This document shows, one piece after another, positions 1 through 8,473 of a stretch of DNA of 64,000 nucleotides. Each line of letters starts with the position of its first letter. Position 1 is the first letter of the stretch. The position numbers were made by a program, and so were the translations under genes. The stretch comes from Bacteroidota bacterium (lineage in GTDB: Bacteria; Bacteroidota; Bacteroidia; AKYH767-A; OLB10). The stretch spans positions 124,001 to 188,000 of the forward strand of contig JADKDR010000012.1 in NCBI GenBank assembly GCA_016714535.1, given 5' to 3'. Under the pieces are notes generated by a model. That model was given only the letters and a program-made list of their open reading frames with translations, was not told where the DNA came from and did no database searches.

Positions 1-885
1 CATCAATCGGTTGTCGTTTGGCAAGTTGCAAAACTTAACGATTCTGGCAATTGTTTCTTCCGGCTTGGAGGTAAGGTCTTCGTAGCTGATGCCAATTATT
101 TGTTTCGGATATTTCTTACAAACATCCATTCCGTATTTCATACTTATAATCCACTCTACTATCGACTTGTCAACCTCGTTTTCAAACGCACTTATCTGCT
201 TGCTGTGCTGCCCCAGTTCATCGTCAATAGCTATTACCTGATCGCAAAGCAACTTCCATTTGCGGTTATTTACTCCCCACCAATTATGGGTTTCGTCTTT
301 CACCTGCTCACCGTGTATGGTGCTCCATCCCGCACTTGATATGGCGGTATCCCATCCATTTCGATATAAAAAGATGGCCTTAAAATCGGGGAATATACTT
401 TTTAAAAAAGGGATTCTGAAAACCAATTCGGGATATTTGTCGAGTACGCGCTTCGAAAAAACTGTTGACAAGTAATATCCAAAAATGTGATGCATCTTTT
501 TTATGGAGGAAGCATCAGAATCCTTTTCAGTCATAATATACTTGGCATCGCCACGCGAGTAACTTCCTATTAAATCCTCATTTGGAAAAACAGAATGCCA
601 AAGTGCTTTGGGCTCATTCAGGAAAGCAATATCACGATGCATACTCATCACAATTCCAAGTATTGTAGTGCCACTGCGGCCGGTACCTAAAATAAAAATG
701 GGTTGCTCTACCTTTTTCGTTATCAATCCCATTTTGGCTAAACGCATATTTGCAAATACCAATGGATTCATCCATTGGCCTTTGGTGGTTACCGGACGGC
801 CTTCTACAAACGCATAGGACCACAAACGCGAAAACAACTTTGTTGGCCGTGTACGTATATAGTCACCGTTAATCTGAGCAATCAT
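1..885 (-). CDS. Sulfotransferase family protein (3' end cut by window edge)
   Basis: This reading frame is open from an ATG at 885 to the window edge (295 codons), so the C-terminus is missing. Residues 66-74 (LGTGRSGTT) form the 5'-phosphosulfate-binding loop of PAPS-dependent sulfotransferases (Sulfotransfer_3-like), followed by a helix. FLYRNGWD further on sits where the 3'-phosphate-binding segment is expected. By family it should transfer sulfate from PAPS to a hydroxyl, here probably on a glycan. It starts 4 bases after the stop of the preceding sulfotransferase, so it is the last visible gene of the minus-strand polysaccharide operon. It is the only one of the three sulfotransferases with no visible lesion. 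The exact acceptor is unknown. Confidence 0.8.
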   Translation of the reverse strand, partial: MIAQINGDYIRTRPTKLFSRLWSYAFVEGRPVTTKGQWMNPLVFANMRLAKMGLITKKVEQPIFILGTGRSGTTILGIVMSMHRDIAFLNEPKALWHSVFPNEDLIGSYSRGDAKYIMTEKDSDASSIKKMHHIFGYYLSTVFSKRVLDKYPELVFRIPFLKSIFPDFKAIFLYRNGWDTAISSAGWSTIHGEQVKDETHNWWGVNNRKWKLLCDQVIAIDDELGQHSKQISAFENEVDKSIVEWIISMKYGMDVCKKYPKQIIGISYEDLTSKPEETIARIVKFCNLPNDNRLM

Positions 886-889
886 GGGT

Positions 890-1788
890 TTAGTTTTGCA
901 ACCATCCCGGCAATTTAGTTATGCCGTTTTTGGTTAGTATGTCTGCTAACTGCTTATTGTAAGGTTTGTAATGTTCGCGCAATTTATTTTTTACAATCGT
1001 TTCAGAATCATCTGCCGAAACTTTTTTATTACCGCGATTGATAGAATAATAAGTATCGCGCAATTTCTTTTTAAGCTGTGGATTGTTGCGCCAAAAACGT
1101 TGTAAGCCAAAATTCAGTTTTACGGCAACGGTATGTATCAGCTTATTCTTGTATTTGCCCGATTTGTTTTTTACATCAAAATTATATGTATCGTAAAAGG
1201 AAGCGTCTATTCCTAGCCAGGTTGAGAGTTCTTTCATAAACTTACGAGGTTCGCGTAAGTCATCGAAAAAAGAAACGCGAAGATTGGAGCCAAATGCTTG
1301 GTACCACTCGTTGAGGTGCTTACTGTAATGTCCAAAAACTACTCCCGTGTACATATGATTTTTTTCCTCCACCAACTGTGCATCCGAATATGAATTGCAT
1401 TGGGCAATATACTTTTCGAGAGAGATATCTTCAGGCAAAAAAAGCATTTCTTTTTTTCGTTGAAAAAAAGAATACAACCGGTCAGCAGGTTCGCGCAACA
1501 TTACTAGTATTTTAGGATTGTTGCACTTGTCTTTTATTTCGGTAGCCGTTGCATTACCACCGTAAAAATATCCCGGAGAAGCTTCCATTATTATCTTCTC
1601 GTTTTTATAGTCTGGCCATTGCAAAGCATACTCGCTTAGTGGACGAGCATTGGTTTTATACTTGGTATAAATAAAAAAATTGGTCTCTTTATCCTGGGAG
1701 CATATCACTTCCGGATGATCGCTCAACCAAAAAATAAGGAGGTTGTTCCTGCCTTATGTACGCCTGCTATTATAAAATTTGGTAGCAC
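890..1788 (-). pseudogene. Sulfotransferase, frameshifted between the PAPS loop and the rest
   Basis: The long frame starts only at a TTG (1726), just after the normal N-terminus. The missing part lies in another frame: from a GTG at 1788 it reads LPNFIIAGVHKAGTTSLF, a classic 5'-PSB loop, and hits a stop right after a six-base T run (A6 at 1729-1734 on the plus strand). One extra T would join it to FWLSDHPEV and give 300 codons, the usual size. The 3'-phosphate segment LREPADRLYSFF is present in the main frame. As it stands the product would lack its cofactor loop and be inactive. It could be a sequencing error, a pseudogene or a slippage site. It lies between the GT4 gene and another sulfotransferase in the same direction. 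Confidence 0.75.
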
Positions 1789-1882
1789 TTATTTTATTTG
1801 TTGTGGTAGTTACTTGGTATCAATATCAGATTTTGTATCCTTTCATTTGCCTTTCCCTTTTAAAGGCTACAAACTTCCCTTT

Positions 1883-3136
1883 TTATACTTTCTGCTTTCT
1901 CTTTTCTATTACTCCATTGTAAATCTCCATCAATCGCTTATAAAAAACAGTATCATTAAATTTAGCATCTACTAATTCTTTTGCGCGCAATCCCATCTTA
2001 ACAGTACCTTCTTTATTTTCCCACATTTTTTGCATTAGCTCTGCCAGTTTTTTATAATCATAATTAGGGAATACATAACCTGTTTCGCCCGGTATAATAT
2101 TCTCGGGAGTTCCACCGGTATCGCTTCCCAGCAAGGCTTTGCCTAATGCAAATGTTTCAGTTATTACGTATGAAAAATTCTCGTGCCAAACCGAAGGCAA
2201 TATTACAAATCGGGATTTACGAATCTGATCTTTTGCCAAATCGCCCCACATGCTTCCAGCAAACTCAACATTTGTCAACTGCAACTGAGTTGCTAGTTTT
2301 TTTAATTCTTCTTCGTAAGGGCCCTTGCCAACAATTTTTATTTTTACTTCGGGTGCAAGTTGTGCAGCCTTTAGCAATATATCAATTCCCTTTTCATCGC
2401 TAAGCCTTCCCATAAAGAGTGCATAATCATCTGCCTCGGGGTGGGCCTGATAAGTAGGGGCATGAAACGGTTTTCCTAAAAATTGCAAGTCATACTTTTT
2501 GTTACCCCAAAATGATCGGGTAGCATTCATCATAAACTCGCTTTCGAATAAAAAGGCATCAATATTTTTACGATAAATATCCATCCACTCATGCACATAC
2601 GATTCGATGGTTGATGCTACACTAAATGCAAACGAGTGCTTACAACAATTATTTACCAATGGCTTCCATAGCTTACCTCCTTTGCAGTCCATACAAATTT
2701 TGCCATGATGATACAGGCGATAATTGGTGCAAATGTGTTTGTAATCGTTGCACGACATTACTACGGGCACTCCCTCTTCGCGACAAGCATCGAGTAAACT
2801 TGGAGATAGCACAATGTAGAGCGAAAAGCAATGTACCATATCCGGTTTAAAATCGCGAAGTAATTTTTTGAAAGCTGCTTTGTTCTTTTTGTTGTAAATT
2901 AAATCGGGCAAATTAGTAATACGGCTAAGCATTGAACCTTTGAGGTAATTAGCCGGCTCACCATAGACAACATCGTCTCGCACTTCTTTTTCATCAATTC
3001 CGCCTTCGCAATTATAATTAGTGGTAAACACTTTTACATCGTTGCCTTGTTGTCGCAAGAGGCGTTCCACATCATGAAAATACATTTCAGCACCGCTAAG
3101 TGTGCGCCAGAATTTATGTACTAATAATATCTTCAT
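1883..3136 (-). CDS. GT4-family glycosyltransferase
   Basis: 417 residues, intact. The N-terminus (MKILLVHKFWRTLSGAEMY) is the first Rossmann strand of a GT-B fold; the C-terminal half has ALFMGRLSDEKGID and the ITETFALGKALLGSDTGG segment with the acidic pair typical of Glycos_transf_1 (GT4). A cysteine-rich stretch (CKGGKLW...NCCKHS) in the N-terminal domain is seen in some GT4 enzymes of capsule loci. It probably adds a sugar from a nucleotide donor to a growing surface polysaccharide at the inner membrane. Its ATG overlaps the stop of the upstream polymerase gene (ATGA), showing co-transcription and probable translational coupling. Confidence 0.88.
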   Translation of the reverse strand: MKILLVHKFWRTLSGAEMYFHDVERLLRQQGNDVKVFTTNYNCEGGIDEKEVRDDVVYGEPANYLKGSMLSRITNLPDLIYNKKNKAAFKKLLRDFKPDMVHCFSLYIVLSPSLLDACREEGVPVVMSCNDYKHICTNYRLYHHGKICMDCKGGKLWKPLVNNCCKHSFAFSVASTIESYVHEWMDIYRKNIDAFLFESEFMMNATRSFWGNKKYDLQFLGKPFHAPTYQAHPEADDYALFMGRLSDEKGIDILLKAAQLAPEVKIKIVGKGPYEEELKKLATQLQLTNVEFAGSMWGDLAKDQIRKSRFVILPSVWHENFSYVITETFALGKALLGSDTGGTPENIIPGETGYVFPNYDYKKLAELMQKMWENKEGTVKMGLRAKELVDAKFNDTVFYKRLMEIYNGVIEKRKQKV

Positions 3137-4573
3137 GCGGTAACTACTGTTTTTTGTTGTTCAGCAAGTTCATCTAGTTCAAGTTCCATCATAGCTGTTT
3201 CCTTTATAGTTCGATATTCGCTTGCAACTATGCCTGCAAGCATCCAAAAATACATGGCAAACATACGAAATGCGAAAGTTCTGATAACGGCAGTATACGG
3301 AATGGCCAAAATAAGGATGGTAATAAATGCAAGTGCCAGATATTTGGCATAGGTATTTGGTGTATTTTTAAAAACATACATACCCATTCGAAACAATCGA
3401 TATAGAATGAAAAGAAAAATTCCAACGCCAATTATGCCATAGCAGGTTATCATCCCAATCCAATAAACATCATTAATGATCATATAATTAGCAAAGGAGT
3501 GGCATTGTCTAAATCTTTTGCACGAGCTTATATAAGGAGTTGTCTACATCGGGGCCATAGCCGATAAGATTGAGACTTTTAATTAGAGCAGGCAAGGCAT
3601 TTGCAATCACATAACCCCGCGATGTTTCAAAAGATTTTTCGGCAAGGCTCGATGAAAATATTTGTGTAAAATTTTCGATGGGCGAAGTTTCCTTTAAACG
3701 CGGATTATAATAAGTGCTGCTTTTATTACTTGGCACTACTGCCACTACTGCCAAGGTAATGATAATAATTAAAGCACCGGTAATGGCAATTGGAAACAGG
3801 CGCTTAAGCTCGCGCGCTGCAATAAAAGTAATGAAGATAGAGAGCAAAGCAAATAAGGTAGAGATGCGTGAGTAGGACATAAATATTCCTACCAGAATTA
3901 ATCCAAAGGCAATCAGATTGAACATGCGCTTATACAATGTAATACGCGAGTAATGCAAAAACAGGGGAACAACAACTGCCAGGCAAATAAGCAGGTAATT
4001 GGCCAATTGCACTGCATCGCATATCGTTCCAACGCCTGATCCTTTTTCATAGGTTTTATTATTCTCTGCTAGCAACTTATAATTGGTAACCTTGCCTGCA
4101 ATTTCTACTGTGGTGGCGCGAGGCAAAAAGAATTTATCGATTCCGGCAAAATGCTGATACAAGGCAATTGCGCCTTGCATGCAACCAATGACGACAAACA
4201 TGGTTATCACCTTTCGATGAAATCGCTCATCTAAATTTATATTGGTAAGTATATAGAACAAGACCACAAATCGCCACAAATCGCGCCAACCCACCAACGC
4301 GGGCCCTATGGGCACGCGGTTTACAATGATGGATAAGATACTTACCGCAAAAAATAACACAAGTGGAATATCAATGGGAGTGCGCGTTAGCAATTTGCCA
4401 AACACCATGTTGCGCAAAATCAGGAAGAAGAAAATGCCATAAATGGAAAACTCTACACCAAAGCGCGCAAAGCCATAAACTTTTTCGGGTAAAGGCAAAA
4501 ACTTGAGCACAAGTAAATCGAATGGTGCAAACACCATCAACAATAAAATAATTGTGCTGAATTTAAACTTCAC
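3133..4573 (-). pseudogene. O-antigen polymerase/ligase-like membrane protein, two frameshifts
   Basis: The first frame (3509-4573, 354 aa) holds about ten hydrophobic segments and the conserved periplasmic end IGYGPDVDNSLYKLVQK. It stops at TAG, but the next frame continues DLDNATPLL and a third frame continues NYMIINDVYWIGM with two or three more membrane segments (3133-3483). Adding one A near 3516-3519 and one near 3486-3489 gives a single 481-codon gene, a normal length for Wzy/WaaL-type proteins. The family polymerises or ligates lipid-linked glycans at the periplasmic face. The stop overlaps the GT4 start. Polymerase versus ligase cannot be decided here. Two lesions 30 bases apart suggest either poor local sequence or real decay. 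Confidence 0.75.
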
Positions 4574-4576
4574 GTG

Positions 4577-5491
4577 TTATACCCTTGTTATTTTTGTGTT
4601 GAGATTTTTTAATTCCTCCTGATCAGTTTTATAATATTCGTTAAGCTTTTGAAGTAATGCTGCTTCTATATTTACATCACCCCATTCGCTTGTGGCCATT
4701 TGCATTACCGCACTATCCATGGGCTTGGCCACACTCTTAATAGGTTTACTTATAAAACCCGGCAACGCTTTTACCAACTTCCGTATGCCTCTGCGAAAGG
4801 TGCGGTATTTGTCAAATTGCCCTGCATTTTTTGCATTAACTGATTTATTGAGAACTTTAAAATCATAATTGTTATAAAAACTTGCATCTATATTCAACCA
4901 CCTACTAACTTGCTCCATAAAGTGCTTTGGATTTTCCGATACTACCTAATAATTGCCAATCAATAATTGTTCAGGCTACAATGTATGCGCATATTTTTTA
5001 AGATAAAACGCATATCGTCCTTGCTCCATGGCACGCAAATGCTGCGGAGTTATGGCATCAGGCTGCATAACCTGCATATTCACATACTGCTCAAAAGTGG
5101 TTTGGCTATCAAACAAATTTCGTTGTGCGGCAAACTTGTACCACGACACCAAGCGGTCCACCGGATGGCGTAACACAAAAATTATTTTCACTCCACTTAT
5201 CGCTGAATTAATAATGGAAGCAGTTGTATCGCCATACATATAGTCGGGAGTAGCTTCAAGGAGTATGGTTTCGTTCTTCTCACATTTGAAGATTGATTGA
5301 AAACTGCTGATACCATTACTATAATGATATCCTGTTGAAGGCATGGGATAAGTATTGTCCCAAAAAAAACGGCTTTCCTTAACAACCGAACCACATACCA
5401 TAGGGTGGTCGGCTAACCAGGCAAATACCGAAGTGGTGGCGCACTTGGTGCTACCAGCTATAATGCAGTATGAGTAATTGTGCGAAGCCAT
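4577..5491 (-). pseudogene. Sulfotransferase with two in-frame TAG codons
   Basis: From the ATG at 5491 the protein starts MASHNYSYCIIAGSTKCATTS, a 5'-PSB loop, then FVLRHPVDRLVSWYKFA, the 3'-phosphate-binding segment. TAG codons occur at 4976-4978 and 4946-4948. They are in the same frame as each other and as the C-terminal part, and the nine codons between them (PEQLLIGNY) look like family sequence. Read through, the gene is 305 codons, normal for the family. Unlike its neighbours, this is not an indel: two substitutions (for example from AAG or GAG) would explain it. It is the first gene of the operon, 3 bases before the polymerase start. A TTG 14 codons upstream also opens the frame but is less likely. 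Confidence 0.75.
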
Positions 5492-5614
5492 TTTTATAGA
5501 GCGCAAAAGTAATTTTATACTAATGCCTTTCAATACATCGCAGGGGAAATTTGTACAAAGAAATTGTTAATAGCAATGCCATTAAGGTAACTATGTATGC
5601 TGCCTGTTTCGGTT

Positions 5615-8359
5615 TTAAAAGTTAAAAACCGACTTTACCAAGTCGTGCTGTTCGTTCTCATGAGCTTTATGCGATCCCGTAGCCGGGCTTGCACTTTCGG
5701 GCCGACATATATAGTGTATGTTGTATGCTCGCAATTGCCTCATGAGGAAGGTACATGCACCCATGTTTTCAGGCTCTTCCTGCACCCATACCAGGCGGGT
5801 GGCTTTATCATACTTTTTCAAAACAGCATTAAATGCTGCTTGAGGAAAAGGATAAAGTTGCTCTATCCTAACAATCGCGGTATGTGCGTTTCGTGAGGGC
5901 AATAAGTCGTAATAAATTTTGCCACTGCAAAATACCACTTGTTCTACATTGGCAGCCTTAGCATCTGCATCATCTATCAATGCCTGAAACTTTCCTTTTG
6001 TAAAATCGCTTGCAACTGAAACGCATTGCGGATGCCGCAGTAAGCTCTTGGGGGTTAATACCACCAGGGGCTTTCTGAAATTACGCTTCAACTGTCTGCG
6101 TAAGGCATGGAAAAAATTGGCTGGCGAAGTGCAATTTACTATTTGCATATTATTTTCGGCACAAAGGCTTAGCCATCTTTCTAAACGTGCGCTGCTATGC
6201 TCTGCTCCCTGTCCTTCGTAACCATGCGGCAACAACATGACCAGCCCATTCATTCTGCGCCATTTATCTTCGGCACTACTTAGGTATTGGTCAATAATTA
6301 TTTGTGCCCCATTCATAAAATCTCCAAACTGTGCTTCCCAAATAATCAATGAGTTTGGCGAACTAAAAGCATATCCATACTCGAAACCCAACACACCATA
6401 CTCGCTCAATAAGGAATTGTAAATGGAAAATTTTGCTTGCGATGGGTTAATATTATTTAATGGAATGTACTCCTCTTCGCTATCTTCTACACGCACCACT
6501 GCATGGCGGTGACTAAAAGTACCCCGCTGCACATCCTGCCCCGACAGGCGCACAGGAAAACCTTCGTTAAGCAAGGTTGCATATGCCATCAACTCTCCCA
6601 TAGCCCAATCTATCTTATCGTTAACAAGCATTTGCTTTCTGTCATCAAATAAGCGGGTTATTTTATTAAAGAATTTCTTATCTGCTGACAAGGCGGTTAT
6701 TTTTTCAAAAATAGTATTGAAGCTTTTAAGATCAACAGCGGTATCAGGTTCCTGGAATAAATCGCTATCCGTAGCAACTCGCAATCCGCTCCATGAACCA
6801 TCTAAAACCTCCGTGATTTTTGTTTTTTGATTTTGCTTTGCTTTGTCCAAGTCTTGCTGCAAAAGCGCCTTAAATTCCTTTTCCATTTCCTTGGCAAGGC
6901 TGGCCTCTACTGCACCTGATTGCAATAATTTCTGATTATATATTTCGCGTGGATTAGGATGTACAGCAATGGCTTTATAAAGTAATGGTTGCGTAAAACG
7001 TGGCTCATCGCCCTCATTATGTCCATACTTTCGGTAGCCAAGTATATCAACAAATACATCGCGATGATACTTTTGACGATATTCAATTGCTAATTTGATG
7101 GTATATACGAGTGCCTCCACATCATCGCCATTTACGTGAAACACAGGACTCTTGGTAACCTTGGCTACATCGGTACAATAGGTACTTGAGCGTGCATCCA
7201 GGTAATTGGTGGTAAAACCAATTTGATTGTTAACTATCAAATGAATGGTGCCTCCGGTGCGATAACCATCGAGCATACTCATTTGTATTACTTCGTAAAC
7301 AATACCCTGCGCTGCAATTGCTGCATCGCCATGTATAAGAATAGCGGCTATATCATCTTCTTTGCCATTTTGATTATCAATTTTACTGCGCACTATTCCT
7401 TGTACCACCGGATCAACTGCTTCGAGATGTGATGGATTTGGCGCAAGGCTTAAATGCACTGTATGACCATTAGTAGTTTCTACATCGGTACTATATCCTA
7501 AGTGATATTTTACATCGCCATCAAATCCGGTTAGTTCAAATTCCTTTCCTTCAAATTCAGTAAAAATCTGCTCACGGGTTTTTTGCAAAATATTGCTCAA
7601 CACATTTAGGCGGCCCCGGTGCGCCATGCCTATCACAAATTCCTTTATTCCCAGATCGGCTCCATAATCAACCACCACATCCAGAGCAGGAATTAGCGTT
7701 TCGCAACCCTCGAGCGAGAATCTTTTTTGCCCAACAAATTTGGTGTGCAAAAAATTCTCAAAGGCAACTGCCTCATTTAGTTTTTGTAAAATTCTGCGCT
7801 TCACATCAATGGAAAAGTTTTCTTCGTTGCGACAACGTTCCATTCGTTCTTCAAACCATTTTACTACATCAGGGTTTGGAATATATTTAAACTCTGCACC
7901 CACACTGCGGCAATAGGTTGCTTGCAAATGAGCCACTATATCTGACAACTTTGCCGGGCCAAGTCCAATTTCGTTACCTGCCTGAAAGGTTTGTTGCAAA
8001 TCATCTTTTGTTAAACCAAAGTTTTCAACGTCTAATGTAGGTGTATACTTTCTGCGCTCACGAACAGGGTTGGTATGGGTAAACAAATGTCCGCGCATGC
8101 GATAACCGTTAATCAGGTTGATTACATTAAACTCCTTTTGGAGTTGAATTGAATTTTCGCCAATAGCAGTAAATCCCTGTGTGGGGGCTTGTTTTAAACT
8201 AAGTTGCGATAAATCGGTTTGTGCAAATTCGAAACCTTCGAAAAACTTCCTCCAACCCAATTCGACCAATTCAGGATTGGCTAAATATTGTTTATATATA
8301 TCTTCAATAGCCCTTAACTCACCATTGCTTAAATACGATTTGCTTTCTACTTGTGCCAT
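5615..8359 (-). CDS. sucA: 2-oxoglutarate dehydrogenase E1 component
   Basis: 914 residues, the usual length. It decarboxylates 2-oxoglutarate with thiamine diphosphate and passes the succinyl group to the E2 lipoyl domain in the TCA cycle. Visible E1 motifs include the N-terminal E2-binding segment (YLANPELVELGWRKFFEGF), VIGMAHRGRLNVL, LIHGDAAIAAQG, VNNQIGFTT and, in the C-terminal half, LLPHGYEGQGAEHSSARLERWL. The ATG at 8359 gives a canonical N-terminus. The E2 gene (odhB/sucB), often the next gene in Bacteroidota, is not downstream: a convergently unrelated polysaccharide operon in the same direction follows. A -7 box lies 24 bases upstream of the start. Confidence 0.96.
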   Translation of the reverse strand: MAQVESKSYLSNGELRAIEDIYKQYLANPELVELGWRKFFEGFEFAQTDLSQLSLKQAPTQGFTAIGENSIQLQKEFNVINLINGYRMRGHLFTHTNPVRERRKYTPTLDVENFGLTKDDLQQTFQAGNEIGLGPAKLSDIVAHLQATYCRSVGAEFKYIPNPDVVKWFEERMERCRNEENFSIDVKRRILQKLNEAVAFENFLHTKFVGQKRFSLEGCETLIPALDVVVDYGADLGIKEFVIGMAHRGRLNVLSNILQKTREQIFTEFEGKEFELTGFDGDVKYHLGYSTDVETTNGHTVHLSLAPNPSHLEAVDPVVQGIVRSKIDNQNGKEDDIAAILIHGDAAIAAQGIVYEVIQMSMLDGYRTGGTIHLIVNNQIGFTTNYLDARSSTYCTDVAKVTKSPVFHVNGDDVEALVYTIKLAIEYRQKYHRDVFVDILGYRKYGHNEGDEPRFTQPLLYKAIAVHPNPREIYNQKLLQSGAVEASLAKEMEKEFKALLQQDLDKAKQNQKTKITEVLDGSWSGLRVATDSDLFQEPDTAVDLKSFNTIFEKITALSADKKFFNKITRLFDDRKQMLVNDKIDWAMGELMAYATLLNEGFPVRLSGQDVQRGTFSHRHAVVRVEDSEEEYIPLNNINPSQAKFSIYNSLLSEYGVLGFEYGYAFSSPNSLIIWEAQFGDFMNGAQIIIDQYLSSAEDKWRRMNGLVMLLPHGYEGQGAEHSSARLERWLSLCAENNMQIVNCTSPANFFHALRRQLKRNFRKPLVVLTPKSLLRHPQCVSVASDFTKGKFQALIDDADAKAANVEQVVFCSGKIYYDLLPSRNAHTAIVRIEQLYPFPQAAFNAVLKKYDKATRLVWVQEEPENMGACTFLMRQLRAYNIHYICRPESASPATGSHKAHENEQHDLVKSVFNF

Positions 8360-8382
8360 TATTGTGCTTTTTTTTGCAGGTG

Positions 8383-8390
8383 CAAAGATA
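8383..8390 (-). promoter_or_regulatory. Bacteroidota -7 box for sucA
   Basis: The minus strand carries TATCTTTG, a match to the TAnnTTTG box read by Bacteroidota sigma-ABfA, 24 bases upstream of the sucA ATG. A TTTG lies 24 bases further upstream, slightly wider than the usual 19-21 base spacing. Confidence 0.45.
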
Positions 8391-8404
8391 GGGAATGCAG
8401 CCTT

Positions 8405-8443
8405 GAATAAAAAACAAAAGAGCGAACCAATTGGTTCGCTCCC
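8405..8443 (-). terminator. Rho-independent terminator of the propeller-repeat gene
   Basis: A perfect 22-base inverted repeat at 8420-8441 (arms GAGCGAACCAA / TTGGTTCGCTC) is followed on the minus strand by CTTTTGTTTTTT. It lies 31 bases beyond the stop of the 8474-12856 gene and before the sucA promoter. Confidence 0.8.
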
Positions 8444-8473
8444 TTTATAACTTTTTAAATTTAAAATTAAACG

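Noticed and set aside
1715..1975. Plus-strand ORF of 86 residues overlapping the GT4 and sulfotransferase ends
   Set aside because: It is the shadow of the broken sulfotransferase start and GT4 tail on the other strand.
4946..4978. TAG reassigned to an amino acid in this genome
   Set aside because: pgk, manC and the flavin reductase all end at TAG exactly where their families end, so TAG is used as a normal stop.
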